From contig ML976687.1 in assembly GCA_010015655.1 (NCBI GenBank), positions 230,321-294,320 on the forward strand: DNA of 64,000 bases, in the 5' to 3' direction. How positions within the stretch are numbered: the first letter of the stretch is position 1; every line of letters begins with the position of its first letter. This stretch comes from Bimuria novae-zelandiae CBS 107.79 (Eukaryota; Ascomycota; Dothideomycetes; Pleosporales; Didymosphaeriaceae). A model generated the notes under the pieces. That model was not told the DNA's origin. It ran no database searches and was given only the letters and a program-made list of their open reading frames with translations. Made by a program: the position numbers and the translations under genes. Shown piece by piece: positions 1 through 9,431 of this stretch.

Positions 1-235
1 ACTGGGACGACTGCGAGCGGGTAACAAATTGATCCATGACAAGATACGCTCACGGCTGACGATGGGAAACAGTGGGAGGCACGTTGACGAGAAAACTCAG
101 AGTTTTCTTCTCCTACAAGGACAACGTTGCACAAGGCAATATACGACAACGCCACGCGTAGCACAAGGCCAGCAGAACAAGGTAATACTCCACCAATTAT
201 AACAGAATCCCCATACTAAATCAATTAAACGTAGT

Positions 236-384
236 CCCGAACAACCGAACAACCGAACGTTTGGCTCTAATAATGCGTTCGTTCGAAGCTCTGTTCGACT
301 CACCATGCCTGTTCGTTCGTTCGATCCAAAACACCAGAAAACGCCGTTCGGATCGATTGTTCGGATCGAACGTTCTGTTCGTTG
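236..384. repeat. GTTCG/CGAAC-rich low-complexity patch
   Basis: Copies of the pentamer GTTCG or its complement CGAAC recur many times in about 150 bases, including CGAACAACCGAACAACCGAACG and several TTCGTTCG runs, and GGATCGA occurs beside them twice. The patch lies directly upstream of the tyrosinase pseudogene, where its promoter or first exon should be. It could be a degenerate satellite, the remnant of a small inverted-repeat element, or an expansion that damaged the 5' end of the gene. No protein is supported here. Confidence 0.6.
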
Positions 385-441
385 GCAGCGCTGTCTGGAT
401 TACATCTTTCCACTTCGCTGATCACGCTTCTTAGGAGTGAT

Positions 442-1706
442 ATCACTGCTTCCGAGAAGAAGGCATACATTGCCGCTGTCTTGTGTAGGTTCACATTCAA
501 GTAGGGATATCTCTAGGGCTAATGGGGGAATTAGGCCTCACTCAGTCTTCCTCCAAATTATCATCAACCACATACCCCGGCGCGAAATCCCGCTACGACG
601 ACCTCGTTGTGATTCATATGAAAAACACATTGTCCGTCCACGGCACTGTAAGTCTCCATCTACCACAAGCTCCAGTGGCACCATTGACTCATGCTATAGG
701 GAATTTCATTTCATGGCACCGATACTTTACATTCACGTACGAACAGACACTGATCAAAGAATGCGGGTATATCGGAACTCAGCCGGTGAGTATCTCGATG
801 TCGCCTCATGCTCCGAACGCAGATCTGACGTACGACTGCAGTACTGGGACTGGGGTAGATAGGCTGCCAGCCCCGAAACTTCACCCATCTTCGATGGCAG
901 CGAAACCAGCATGAGTGGTCAGAGTGAAAAGGTGCCACACAACAGTATCGAAATGAAGCCCGCTGGTCAGGGAGGAGGTTGCATCGTCAGCGGCCCGTTC
1001 AAGGACATGAAGGTCAATCTAGGTTATGGCAACTCGTTTCCTAAACAACTCAATGCTCGTCGCGGCCCCCAAGTTAAACACAAGCTGACCGGAACAGCCC
1101 TGTGGCCGCTCCAAATGACACCTCGCCACCCGAAAACCCGCGCAAAGATGGCTACGGCTACAACCCGCGATGTATCAAGTGTGACCTCTCGAACTACCTC
1201 ACTCAGCGCGATGCTACAACCGCAAAGATTGCTGCTCTCATCTCAAACCACACCACCATGGAAAGCTTCCAGGACCGCATGCAGAACTCCACCGGCGTTC
1301 ATTCCGCGGGTCACTTCACTATCTCCGGAGATTCAGGCTCAGGTAGGCTTTCTTTTTTCACCACGATCTTACTACCCATCTCCTCCACAATGTCGAGTTC
1401 TCTTTTTGCTGTATGACTTTGAACCTCGCTGATGCGCCAACACCAGACTTCTACACGTCAACCGGCGACCCGGCCTTTTGGCTTCATCACTCCATGATAG
1501 ATCGCGTCCGGTACATCTGGCAATCGTAAGACTTCAGCAAGCGACAGCAAGTCATCGCAGGCGGCACTAAGATGCTCGGCGGCGGGAGGGCGCAGTCGCT
1601 GAACGACACCATAGATTTGGAAGTGCTGAATGTAGATGGGAAGAAGTATACGATCAAGGACTTGGTGAGAACGGTGGCTGGGCCGTTCTGTTATATTTAC
1701 GAGTGA
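442..1706 (+). pseudogene. tyrosinase-like copper monooxygenase pseudogene
   Basis: Tyrosinases oxidise monophenols and diphenols through two copper sites (CuA and CuB), usually as secreted or vesicular enzymes in melanin or phenolic metabolism. Seen here in order: an N-terminal piece ITASEKKAYIAAVLC (442-486), PGAKSRYDD, the CuA segment with SVHGT and SWHRYF, YWDWGR (842-859), GGGCIVSGPFKDM, NPRCIKCDL, and the CuB segment HSAGHFTISGD followed, after an intron, by DFYTSTGDPAFWLHHSMIDRV. Damage: an in-frame TAG after YWDWGR (860-862), an in-frame TAA at 1527-1529 after IWQS, a reading-frame break near 1030-1105 where an expected intron donor reads TTATGG rather than GT, and an intron near 648-699 that does not splice in frame with its visible GT and AG. 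The coding sense resumes after each break and ends at TGA 1704-1706. The stops fit C-to-T or G-to-A change. It is almost certainly a decayed gene; assembly error alone would not give four lesions. The true 5' end is unclear. Confidence 0.88.
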
Positions 1707-1826
1707 GGTGGCGGGTACGATCTTGTGTTACATGCGTAATATGCGCTTGCACTATCCGTGGTTTGGTGTTTTTCGGTCCCTTTGTAAATAATGTACAATG
1801 ACCATTAAGACCATAGTATCGCTCTT
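1707..1826. other. short convergent 3' intergenic gap
   Basis: This 120-base gap separates the end of the tyrosinase pseudogene (plus) from the end of the next minus-strand gene. It is AT-rich and contains TTTGTAAATAATGTA-like sequence that could serve as a 3' processing region for either gene. I see nothing else. Confidence 0.4.
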
Positions 1827-2480
1827 TCAACGCCCATGTCGAGATTCCAAACTCCTGCTTTCACCTTGAGCCTCATAAATCAACCGATTCGCCTCCTTGA
1901 CGCTAAACACACCCTTCCCGTCCACAATCTCGTCCTTACGCTCATAATACGCCGGCCCCATCTCATACAGCGGGGCAAAATTCACATCAGTATGCAGCAT
2001 CCACGCCTCCTCATACCTGATGCGGAACTCGTACCAAGTATGCGCTTCCGGCGGCAACACCTTCCCCTCCCTCCACCATCCAGATCATAAACCATCGGCT
2101 CTCTCGAATACACCTTTGCCAGCAGCGTCTCATCCCTCGCGCTCCTATCATCCGCAATGAATAAAATACCATGATCTATAAAATTAACCTGGTATTGGTA
2201 CCCTAGGAGCCATTCTTGGCAGTCTTCCTCCGACGCGCCGATGAGGTCGGGAGAGAAGGCGTCGTCCGGGTCGAGATTGTGTCTGAAGAACTCGGGGGAG
2301 TCAAAGTGGTCTTCTGTCTCGGCGAGAAAGTAGGCGTCGGTGACGCCGAGGCCGTAGTCGTGGTTTGCTACTTTGCGGACAAACTTGTGAGGGAGTTAAT
2401 TGGGGTGGTGTCGCGGATTAGTGGGGGACACAGACAGATATGGATTCCTCGGCGATGCAGAAGAGCATGAGGCCTGTCAT
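1827..2480 (-). CDS. hypothetical protein, two exons, apparent frameshift
   Basis: I do not recognise this gene by name. The minus strand gives a coherent protein: start ATG at 2480 in the context CAACCATGAC, then MTGLMLFCIAEESIS, a short intron ending near 2387 (branch-like CTAAT, acceptor ACAAG), then KFVRKVANHDYGLGVTDAYF, an acidic stretch, CQEWLLGYQYQVNFIDHGIL and AKVYSREPMVYDL. The frame then breaks near 2065-2085 (needs +1 or -2) inside a G-rich run. Sense resumes with LPPEAHTWYEFRIRYEEAW and ends GVFSVKEANRLI to a TGA at 1827-1829. The protein is acidic, rich in aromatic residues, and has no signal peptide or membrane span. The pieces WLLGYQ...IDHGILFI and VFSVKEANRLI resemble patterns in the small proteins at 4071, 4813, 7877, 8661 and 9432, so it may be a larger or two-domain relative (inference). 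The frameshift could be real decay or a base-calling error in the G run. Confidence 0.6.
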
Positions 2481-3549
2481 GGTTGAGCAAATGTTCTGCG
2501 GTTGTGGGGATGATGTGGGTGCAATGATGTTGGGGCCCTGGAACGGATTTCACTCAAGTTTATAGAAAAGGCTGGTTGATGTGTGACATTCAGATACGTA
2601 TGAATATACGTTTTAAGAAGAGCTGCGTGAACTCAAATGCTTCTCGTATTACTGCAGCTGTGAGAATCGCGACTGCCTGCATTCATCGTATCACGTGCCG
2701 AATAATCCATTTAGAGCACTAGCGCATCCCGTGACTCCGCGCGTCCACCCAACTTCAACGCGTCTTACCCTCCCACCTTCTCCCCACCCACACCCGAGTA
2801 GCGAGTAAGTCACCTCCCACCTCCCACCACCCCCTCCTATTCCCATCCCCACCCCTCTACCGTTCCAATTGACTCCACAGATCCCAATGACCGAAACCCC
2901 CTCCAACAGCCAGGAAGCCCACCGCGGCCTAATCCCCCGCGCGGCCCCAATGGCTGGAGTCGCTCGCGCGACTCCGAGAACAGATATCAAAGGGAGTGCC
3001 TTGCCTCCTACGACAAGCACGTCACGCGCACATTGCACAGCGTGCGCATGCCTTCGCGTCCCGCTCGACCCGCCTCCGCCTAGCCTCGCACCACAACCAC
3101 CCCGCCGCGCATTGAGGAAAAAGTAAAAGGGTCGAAGCACACCCAGCAGGGAGCCGCTGATGACTTCAAAACTTGTAGTTTTCAATCCGAGCGTCGTCGT
3201 CTGCTTGCGGGCGGCGCGTGCTGGGTGACTGGGCGCTGTTGTTGCGTGTGCGGATGGTTTGGGTCGGGGGAGGGGATGTGGTGTCTTTTCGGCCCGGTGA
3301 GCAGACCTACGAGTTGTGCGCCGGGTTCACGGGTCCGGTGATGATGTCCCTGTTGGGGCATTAAAGCCAAAATTGACGTGCAGCCCGATGCGTGCGGAGG
3401 CGGAGCCTAGAGGCGATGCTGATGCGGGCGTGTGGTTGTATTTGAGAACAGCAGGAGAGCTAATCTGAGGACCAATCCATAGAACTCTATCATGTATTTG
3501 AGCAACATCTATGATCTAAGGTGAGTGTGAGGCGTGGCCGTGCGTCAAA
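2481..3549. other. GC-rich stretch with only weak coding signals
   Basis: There is no firm gene in this kilobase. A plus-strand stretch at 2887-3126 could encode an 80-residue Pro/Thr/Ser-rich peptide starting MTETPSNSQEAHRG. It is preceded by a plausible intron (donor GTAAGT near 2805, acceptor CCACAG near 2879). The overlapping frame reads NGWSRSRDSENRYQRECL, which looks more protein-like but has no clear start. Long minus-strand open frames here are low-complexity Gly/Arg-rich shadows of a C-rich strand. From 3127 to 3549 I see nothing firm. Confidence 0.25.
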
Positions 3550-3801
3550 TTAAAGGCTTGCGTAATGTTTGAATATAGCTCGATTTTGCCTACTTCTACA
3601 ACCACACTCAAAACTCACTTGCTGAACCTTCTCTACACCCTGCCCTTCGGCACATGCACCCTCACTTCTCTTCTTTAGTAGAGCTCTCGGCTCATCCTTC
3701 CACCTTTCGGAGCTCCCTTTAAACTGGGTGGCCAAAATGCTTCGCAGAGTCTTCAACACATATGGTAGTACGGCATCCAAACCAACGAAACTATCCGTCA
3801 T
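3550..3801 (-). CDS. small hypothetical protein, 83 aa
   Basis: This uninterrupted frame starts MTDSFVGLDAVLPYVLKTLR and continues through a basic, hydrophilic middle (KDEPRALLKKRSEGACAEG) to a TAA at 3550-3552. The N-terminal 30 residues could form an amphipathic helix. No family is recognised and no signal peptide is evident. A GTGAGT near 3618 (minus strand) could be an intron donor, so the last 25 residues may be wrong. It faces away from the next gene at 4071. It may be spurious; the balanced amino-acid composition is the only support. Confidence 0.28.
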   Translation of the reverse strand: MTDSFVGLDAVLPYVLKTLRSILATQFKGSSERWKDEPRALLKKRSEGACAEGQGVEKVQQVSFECGCRSRQNRAIFKHYASL

Positions 3802-4070
3802 GCGATGCGATCAAATGAGCAGTTGGAAAGTTCACGTCACAGGCTCAAACAAACCCCAACAACCCCATACACTCTTACGCTTTCTACATAACCAAACAAA
3901 CTTCCCATTGCCACTTATTTGCTTCCCGCAACCCTTTCCAAAAGGTTTGCGTCGAAAAATCTATGTCGCCACATATACACCCCAACCACAGCCTCCCTAC
4001 TCCTTTGCTCACCGCTATTCCTTGTACCTCCCACACACAATCCCGCAACCAAGATTGCTCTCCTATCACC

Positions 4071-4436
4071 ATGCCGCATTACCGCCACCGCCACCACCGC
4101 AACTTCCCCGCCCCTGCTCCTGCTCCTGCCCCTGCGCTGCCACCCACCTTCCGTAAACGCGAACTACCCTCCTGGTACTACGTCCTCAAGTCCCAACTAC
4201 ACCCCTACAACACAAACCAGTCTAGACGCGCCACCACGGACGTATACACCACGCAAGATGAAGCCAAGCTCGGGTTGTGGGACTACGCAGGGAGGAACTA
4301 TGCGTGGTGGACCGAAATTTCTAATCGGCCAGGTGGTTTGACAGGATGTGAAGGAAGGGTGCTGAGGTGCTTGAATATGCAGAGGGATGAGGTGACTGGG
4401 AGGGCGTGGGTGGTGAGCGTGCAGACTTGGGAGTGA
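4071..4436 (+). CDS. small cluster protein A, 121 aa, unknown function
   Basis: The start is the ATG at 4071 (context TATCACCATGCC). Upstream in-frame sequence is low-complexity, so the longer start at 3963 is less likely. The N-terminus is basic and His/Arg-rich (MPHYRHRHHRN), followed by an alanine-proline repeat (four AP pairs, a flexible linker) and then a compact domain: SWYYVLKSQ, DVYTTQDEAKLGLWDYA, YAWWTEISN, and RAWVVSVQTWE up to the TGA. No signal peptide or membrane span is visible. The order tyrosine-rich strand, aromatic-xxx-A-K-x-x-L helix, and C-terminal strand recurs in the short proteins at 4813, 7877 (minus), 8661 (minus) and 9432, which suggests one divergent family. No characterised family is recognised. 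The gene is intronless, and cluster protein B follows 377 bases downstream in the same direction. Confidence 0.6.
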   Translation: MPHYRHRHHRNFPAPAPAPAPALPPTFRKRELPSWYYVLKSQLHPYNTNQSRRATTDVYTTQDEAKLGLWDYAGRNYAWWTEISNRPGGLTGCEGRVLRCLNMQRDEVTGRAWVVSVQTWE

Positions 4437-4812
4437 GATTTCGGTGAGCTTGTGTGGAGGGTGGTGAGACTTGTCTTTGGATGGGACGTGTATGTTTTGT
4501 TTGAGTGTGACTTTTTTAGGGAGGTTGGCGTTATCTTATATCGAAACGAGAGAAAGAAGAACCTAGAGGGTCTACACCAGTTACTCTCGAAGGCTAGGAG
4601 GTGTTGGAACAGGCTGAATACCGAGGGACGTGACGACGTGTATAAGAGGGAGTCGACCCTTTTCTTCATGCAGCAGGAAATAACAAAAGACTATAAGAGA
4701 GTATCTTAGTAGTAGGACTACTATTCCTAGTACCGTAGTATCACACTCACTTCACACTAGGTTCACACCCCAATCCATGTTCACTCACAACCTCAAATCT
4801 AGTTCCTCAACC

Positions 4813-5067
4813 ATGCCTCGAGCTCCGACTCCAACTACTACCTACGCACTGGTCCGCACGCAGCATTGCTCCGCCAACACCTTCAATATAGTCGGCGTCT
4901 ACCTCGACAAGGCAAAGGCTGAGCTCGGGCTACTGCGCCACGTGCGCCGCCATTGGAAGAAACACAACGAGAAGTCCGATGAGCCTGACCGCTATCTGCT
5001 GAAGACCAATGACGGAAAGTGTGCGGGTCAGATTGACATTCAAAAGACGGTGCTGTATAATGGATGA
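4813..5067 (+). CDS. small cluster protein B, 84 aa, unknown function
   Basis: I chose the ATG at 4813 (context CTCAACCATGCC, MPRAPTPTTTYALVR) over the in-frame ATG at 4777, because the equivalent protein at 9432 starts at the same distance before its YAIVR motif and the context is better. The core reads YALVRTQHCSANTFNIVGVY, then LDKAKAELGLLRHVRRHWKK, a charged stretch, DRYLLKTNDGKCAGQ, and a TGA at 5065-5067. The first strand parallels YAIVRSGASTTNPINIIYV at 9432, and AKAEL parallels AKSTI there. It has no signal peptide or transmembrane segment. The middle is basic (RHVRRHWKKH), so nucleic-acid binding is possible but unsupported. No introns. Confidence 0.62.
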   Translation: MPRAPTPTTTYALVRTQHCSANTFNIVGVYLDKAKAELGLLRHVRRHWKKHNEKSDEPDRYLLKTNDGKCAGQIDIQKTVLYNG

Positions 5068-5469
5068 GTAGGAGGTGGAGGGGATGGCGAGGGCGTTGCT
5101 GGCGAGGCTCGCGCGGTGAGAAGGGTCATGTTGAAGCGATGCGATTCAGAAGCATGAGACTTGTCGTCTTTTTGGATGGGATGGTCGTAGACACGTGGAT
5201 AGTGTGATATCATACATTTTCCCATACCATGTACCCGTGCTGATGTGGGCGTACAGGTTAAAGTACAGTATTTTACAATCGCCATGCTACCTTTCGGGTG
5301 CAGGTATTCCAATGTGTCGACAATGCCGACTATCGTCCAGAATATTACAAGTTCAACCTTTTTTCGCAGACATCCACGATCATTTCGATGAACGAATTGG
5401 CGTCTGAAAATCGGTTCCGCTGCTTCCTTCTCTTCCCACTTGCTTCTTTCCTCATTCATCAGCATCCGT
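5068..5469. other. intergenic, convergent 3' ends
   Basis: About 400 bases lie between the end of cluster protein B (plus) and the end of TIM13 (minus). Open frames here are shadows. AT-rich stretches such as AAAGTACAGTATTTTACAA may form the 3' untranslated regions. I see no further gene or element. Confidence 0.4.
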
Positions 5470-5818
5470 CTAGAAGGTATTTTGGAGCGAGGAGCCGGTC
5501 TGGCTTTCTCTCTGTATCCGTGCGACGTAGGTCTTGGAGACGGTGTTCCAGGCGGACATGTACTTTTCCATGCAGGACGTGAAGCAGGTCTCTTCGCCCT
5601 TGGAGAGGGAGGCGCCGGGCTTGGGGACGCAGCGCTCGAAGCAGTGCTCATTGAGTTTCTGCGATCCAGATTAGCTGATGCGCATTGCTAAAAGAGGAAA
5701 GAAGTACCTCGACCAGCATGCGTGCGTTCTGCATCGCAGCTTCCTGTTGCACCTGGCGCATGATCTGCGTCTTTGGGTCGCCGCCGCCCATTCCACCCAT
5801 GCCGCCGAAAGAAGCCAT
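5470..5818 (-). CDS. TIM13: mitochondrial import translocase subunit TIM13
   Basis: Small TIM proteins are intermembrane-space chaperones. Tim8-Tim13 hexamers escort hydrophobic precursors, such as Tim23, across the space to the TIM22 complex. The minus-strand gene has two exons: 5818-5708 (37 codons, MASFGGMGGMGGGDPKTQIM onward) and 5658-5470 (62 codons plus TAG). They are joined across a 49-base intron (GTACTT..GCAG, branch-like GCTAAT) exactly between codons. The 99-residue product is of normal length for the family. The twin CX3C motifs are intact: CFERC, 14 residues, then CFTSC; these form the two disulphides through Mia40. The N-terminal Gly/Met stretch and the QQEAAMQNARMLVEKLNEHC helix are typical of Tim13. 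It is divergent from the lectin gene, 372 bases apart. No damage is seen. Tim8 or Tim9 is less likely given the N-terminus. Confidence 0.93.
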
Positions 5819-6190
5819 TTTCAATTATTTGAACGGAGTGGTTTGGTTGGTAACGTGCCTGTGGTGATATTATCTCGTTGTAGCAGTTTCAATGTCGTTG
5901 CGAAAAAGTACATGCACGACGTCAGGAACGTCCGTCAAGCGGCGCTTTCTCGGCAGCGCGCACGAGCTTCGCGGAAAGGCCACGCTCACTTACACCTCCG
6001 CTCCGCAGCCCGCCCATCTTCTCATGTCGCCGCCCCGAACCCACGCGACCTCTCCTCTGTTCGACTAGCCGCAGGGCTCCTTCTTATCCATTGCAGAAGC
6101 TTAGCTTTCATACATTCTTTCCCCGTCCATCTTTACGCTGCAGGTTACAGGACGGGACTGGTTAGGCATTGTCTTGGAGTGGGTGCCACC
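5819..6190. promoter_or_regulatory. divergent promoter region between TIM13 and lectin
   Basis: This 372-base intergenic region separates two head-to-head housekeeping genes, so it must hold both promoters. It contains GC-rich stretches around 5930-6060 and pyrimidine-rich runs near 6040-6130, as is common in TATA-less fungal promoters. No clear TATA box is placed for either gene. Open frames through it are shadows. Confidence 0.5.
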
Positions 6191-7367
6191 ATGTTTGGAC
6201 GGCAATGGGCGAGCTTGTGCCTGCTGGCGGGGAGCTTGAGGGGGGCGTTTGGCCTGGGCTTGGAGGAGCATCCAGATGTTAAGGCGATTACTGTGGGTTT
6301 GAAGCAATGCTGAGTGGGTTTGGATGCTAATGAACATAGTTACGGACACATAGTCTCGAGACTGTAAGTGCGACACGCACGCGACCATGATGGACTTCTA
6401 GAATTAACACACCGTAGCCATACCTCGACTCCGACATGCAGAGCCGCTGGTGGGACTTTGGCGGCGACTGCATCATTCGCACCGACAAATACATTCGCCT
6501 CGCCTCAGACAAGCCCTCGCGCGACGGCTGGATATTCTCGCGCGTCCCGCTGACGGCGACAAACTGGGAGGTACATGCGTTCCCTCACATCACATCACAT
6601 CCCAGGCATCAGCTCACACATGTACAGATACTCGTCGAATTCAAGATCTCCGGCCAGGGCAACCTCTACGGCGACGGCTTCGCAATGTGGCTCACCAAGC
6701 AGCGCGCCACCCCCGGCAGCGTCTTCGGCTCGACCGACAACTTCGAAGGCCTCGGAGTGTTTTTCGACACGTACAAGAACAACCGCCCGGGCACCGTGTT
6801 CCCCTATATCATGGCTATGAACGGTGATGGAAAGACAAAGTATGACAAGGACAATGACGGCAAGGCCAACGAGCTCGCCGGGTGCTCTGTAGGACCCCCG
6901 ACTTCCATATGACGTTGAACCACTCGAAAACAAGATGTACTGACTCTGTATAGGTCCGCGGTATCCGCAACGCCAACTTCCCTACCAAAGCGCGCTTCAC
7001 CTACTTCGCCGACAAGTCCCTCAAGCTCGAAGTGCAGTACAAGTCCGAAGACGAGTGGACCGAGTGCTTCGACATCAAGGACTACAAAGTGCCGCCTGTC
7101 GCATACCTCGGTTTCTCCGCCGAGACGGGCGAACTCTCCGACAACCACGACATCATCAGCGTTAAAACGTCCAACTTGTACAAGAGGAACCAAGGCGCAT
7201 CGCCTAACCCGGGCTCGGGTCCGCGGACGGGCAGCAGTGCCGTCAGGCAGAAAGAAGGCGGTAGCTGGACCTGGTTTTTGTTCAAGTTTGTGCTGTTCGG
7301 ACTTGCCATCACGGGCGCGTACGCCGGGTTTACCGTGTATAGGGCGAGGCAGAGGGATCGGTTCTAG
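6191..7367 (+). CDS. L-type (legume-like) lectin, VIP36/EMP47-type cargo receptor
   Basis: These lectins bind high-mannose glycoproteins and cycle between ER and Golgi as cargo receptors. Start ATG 6191 has strong context (GTGCCACCATG). Exons read 6191-6292, 6340-6363 (24 bases), 6418-6570, 6628-6888 and 6954-7367, all GT..AG and in phase, giving 317 residues. In order: a signal peptide ending near LRGAFG; LRTHSLET then PYLDSDMQSRWWDFGG; the carbohydrate domain with NLYGDGFAMWLT, the calcium/sugar loop GLGVFFDTYKNN and AYLGFSAETGELSDNHDI; a Ser/Gly/Pro linker; one membrane span (WFLFKFVLFGLAITGAYAGF); and a short basic cytosolic tail RARQRDRF. This is a type I membrane protein. The coiled-coil region of longer EMP47 proteins is absent, so it is closer to VIP36 or to the short fungal forms. 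The gene is intact. Confidence 0.93.
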
Positions 7368-7876
7368 AAGCTCGAGTGCTAAAATGGGAGCAAGCGAAGT
7401 GAGCTTGGACCGCGAATGCGGTGGGCTAGAGCTGCAGCTGGCCAAGTTGAATACAAGCGGAAGAAGACGACCCACGAAGAGGGTCAACGTTGCATACGCA
7501 AGGCTTGGAATGGTGTTGGTCCAGCTTCGGATGGTTGGTCATGTACAGGGTTGGGCGAGGGCGGTGGGGTTGGGTATGAGGCCATTGATAACGTTTTCCT
7601 TACCTAGCATTTTCCTTACCTAGCGTCTCCGTCACTGTATACATTTCCTGCAATGATATAACTGTTCAAACTTCAATTGCTAGATATGATTCAACATTAC
7701 TCGTTACCAAAGTGGCTATAACGAGTCGAAGCTGCGACTTTCAAAATTTCTGGACATTTCATAGTATACTTGCTCATACGACATCTACGAGCAGCATGGA
7801 AATGTTTCCAAACTAACCATGCCTGAGGTATGACATTTCTACCCACCCCATTCTCCAGCTCTCCCTTCTCCCCATC
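7368..7876. other. intergenic with a 16-bp tandem repeat at 7594-7624
   Basis: This convergent gap of about 500 bases lies between the lectin and the minus-strand gene at 7877. At 7594-7624 the unit TTTTCCTTACCTAGCA occurs twice in tandem (second copy one base short). No gene is supported. Confidence 0.5.
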
Positions 7877-8233
7877 CTACGTATGCCGATCATCACACCT
7901 ATCCCCAAAAATACCCATCGTAAGATACTTGCACCCCAGCACGACGCCATCGCTCATCCTCACTACCTTATACCCTCTCACCCAACCCTCCAAATCGAGT
8001 TGCTCGGGAGCCTCGCAGGGGAGGAAATCGTACTCAGCGAGACCGAGGATAGCATCCAAGTACTCCTCGGCTTCTTCTTTAGTGTGGAAGAAGATGGGCG
8101 GGTTCTCGCGCATGCGGGCGCTGCCGGTGGGGGTCGGCATGAAGTGTATCATGTAGCCGACGTGGAGTTGTTTGGTATGGAAGTGGTCGTCTATGGTGGA
8201 GCTGGGGCCGAAGACGAGGGCGAAGGAGGACAT
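7877..8233 (-). CDS. small cluster protein C, 118 aa, unknown function
   Basis: This single-exon frame runs from ATG 8233 to TAG 7877-7879. It opens MSSFALVFGPSSTIDDHFHT, continues with VGYMIHFMPTPTGSARMREN, then IFFHTKEEAEEYLDAILGL (a likely helix), an acidic spacer, and GWVRGYKVVRMSDGVVLGCK. The arrangement of hydrophobic strand, FHTKEEAEEYL helix and a WxxGYxV...DG strand pair matches the proteins at 8661 and 9432 in order and spacing. No signal peptide or membrane segment is visible, so an intracellular location is likely. A TATA-like box lies about 100 bases upstream. Function is unknown. Confidence 0.68.
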   Translation of the reverse strand: MSSFALVFGPSSTIDDHFHTKQLHVGYMIHFMPTPTGSARMRENPPIFFHTKEEAEEYLDAILGLAEYDFLPCEAPEQLDLEGWVRGYKVVRMSDGVVLGCKYLTMGIFGDRCDDRHT

Positions 8234-8334
8234 TAGGATGGATAAGATTACGTTGTTAGCAAGGTTTCGTGCAAGAAGGGTTGGAGAGGTTGGAATGGTT
8301 TGTGGAAGGGGAGTAGTACTGAGAGGGGGGTTTC

Positions 8335-8343
8335 TTTATATAA
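8335..8343 (-). promoter_or_regulatory. TATA box for cluster protein C
   Basis: The minus strand reads CTTATATAAAG about 102-110 bases before the start codon at 8233, a normal distance for a fungal TATA element with a short 5' leader. The assignment is based on sequence and position only. Confidence 0.5.
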
Positions 8344-8660
8344 GGGCTGGATGTAGGTTGTTTTGGGGGATTTGTTGTGTTGAGGATTGTAGATGGTTTG
8401 ATGCTTGTTCAATAGCAATTCTACACATTTGTGACTTGCGAGTTACGACACCATTTACTACGAGTTACAATTGCTGTGATCATTTCGTATTAGGATGATA
8501 GGACAAATTTTATACCTATCTTACGTACACAGCTACAGCTCCGGTTGAATACAAGGAAGCTTCTTCGTCACCAAAATCTTCGTCCATAAAAAGCTTACAT
8601 CCCGAATCCCTTGATCCCTTCACTCGTCGACCTTTCGAAAACCTCAACTAACTCTCCGGG

Positions 8661-8962
8661 TTATCGACAGGCGTCGTGAAATGGCACACGGAGGCAGTGA
8701 ACCTCACCATCAGGCTCATCAAATACATCGAATACCCTGTAACCGTTCCATCCGTCCGGACCATGTCCTTCCACTTGCTCATCGACAGGCGCTTCAATAG
8801 GCTCAGCACGAAGAAATTTCCTAGAGTGGGTGACGGAACCGGCGAGAAAGGTGTGCACGGCTGTCTCGTCGTGAAACAGGTACGTAAATCTTGTTTACCA
8901 TTACTATCTTTCTGGATGATAACGTAGCCGTAACCCGTTATTGTTGAGCTTGAGGACGACAT
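8661..8962 (-). CDS. small cluster protein D, probable intron or frameshift
   Basis: The start is ATG 8962 with MSSSSSTITGYGYVIIQKDS. The frame that reads best downstream is a different one: YLFHDETAVHTFLAGSVTHS, FLRAEPIEAPVDEQVEGHG, then DGWNGYRVFDVFDEPDGEVH, ending at TAA 8661-8663. Joining the two needs an intron of length 2 modulo 3. A GTTATC..GACGAG pair (59 bases) works but removes the VII part of YGYVII, which matches YALV/YAIV of the other cluster proteins. So either that intron is used or a frameshift has broken the gene. Staying in the first frame would end at 8648 with a less protein-like tail. The GW-x-GYRV...DG segment matches protein C. No membrane span or signal peptide is seen. 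Confidence 0.5.
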
Positions 8963-9431
8963 GATCGTGTATCCGATTTGATGTTGTATCTGGGATGGGA
9001 GATAATGGAAATCGTGGTGGTACTGGGCCAGTGAATTATCTCGGTGGATTAGTTGGATGATCTATCATGATACGATGTGTCTATGTGTCTAAATGCTGCA
9101 GTTGTTTCGTGAGCACCCGGGCGCACATACTGGTGGCGAGGGGATTGCTCACAGTCCATGTGAACGAGACCTGCGGTTGCTTCTACTGCTCTATACAGCC
9201 TCTGGGTCAGGTGCACTGTTCACTCTATTGGTCTGATAGACACCACCCTATTTCAACCCACGGCTCCCTCACGGCCTGTAGCCTGACGCTGTAGCCACCT
9301 GCAGCCAACAAACGCGCATGAACCACGTTTCCACCGCAAACGCCACATATAAAGCACACCACCTTCTGTCAAATTCTCCCTAAACAAACACTCTCGCTCC
9401 ACGCGTTTCCCTAACTCTCCAAATTCCAAAG
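8963..9431. promoter_or_regulatory. divergent intergenic region with TATA box for protein E
   Basis: This gap of 469 bases lies between divergent genes D and E. ATATAAAG at 9347-9354 is 78 bases before the ATG at 9432 and is followed by a pyrimidine-rich, CT-type leader (TTCTCCCTAAACAAACACTC..), a typical fungal core promoter. The rest shows no gene. Confidence 0.5.

Noticed and set aside
2691..3185. 164-codon Gly/Arg-rich frame on the minus strand
   Set aside because: Low-complexity complement of a C-rich strand, with no domain and several overlapping open frames in other phases.
4777..4812. Upstream start codon for small protein B at 4777
   Set aside because: The 4813 ATG has better context and matches the start position of protein E; 4777 remains possible.
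5678..6313. 211-codon plus-strand frame overlapping TIM13 exon 1
   Set aside because: It is antisense to TIM13 and crosses the lectin start in the same phase as its first exon only by chance; no protein-like features upstream of 6191.
6804..7487. 227-codon minus-strand frame over the lectin
   Set aside because: Antisense shadow of the GC-rich lectin exons.
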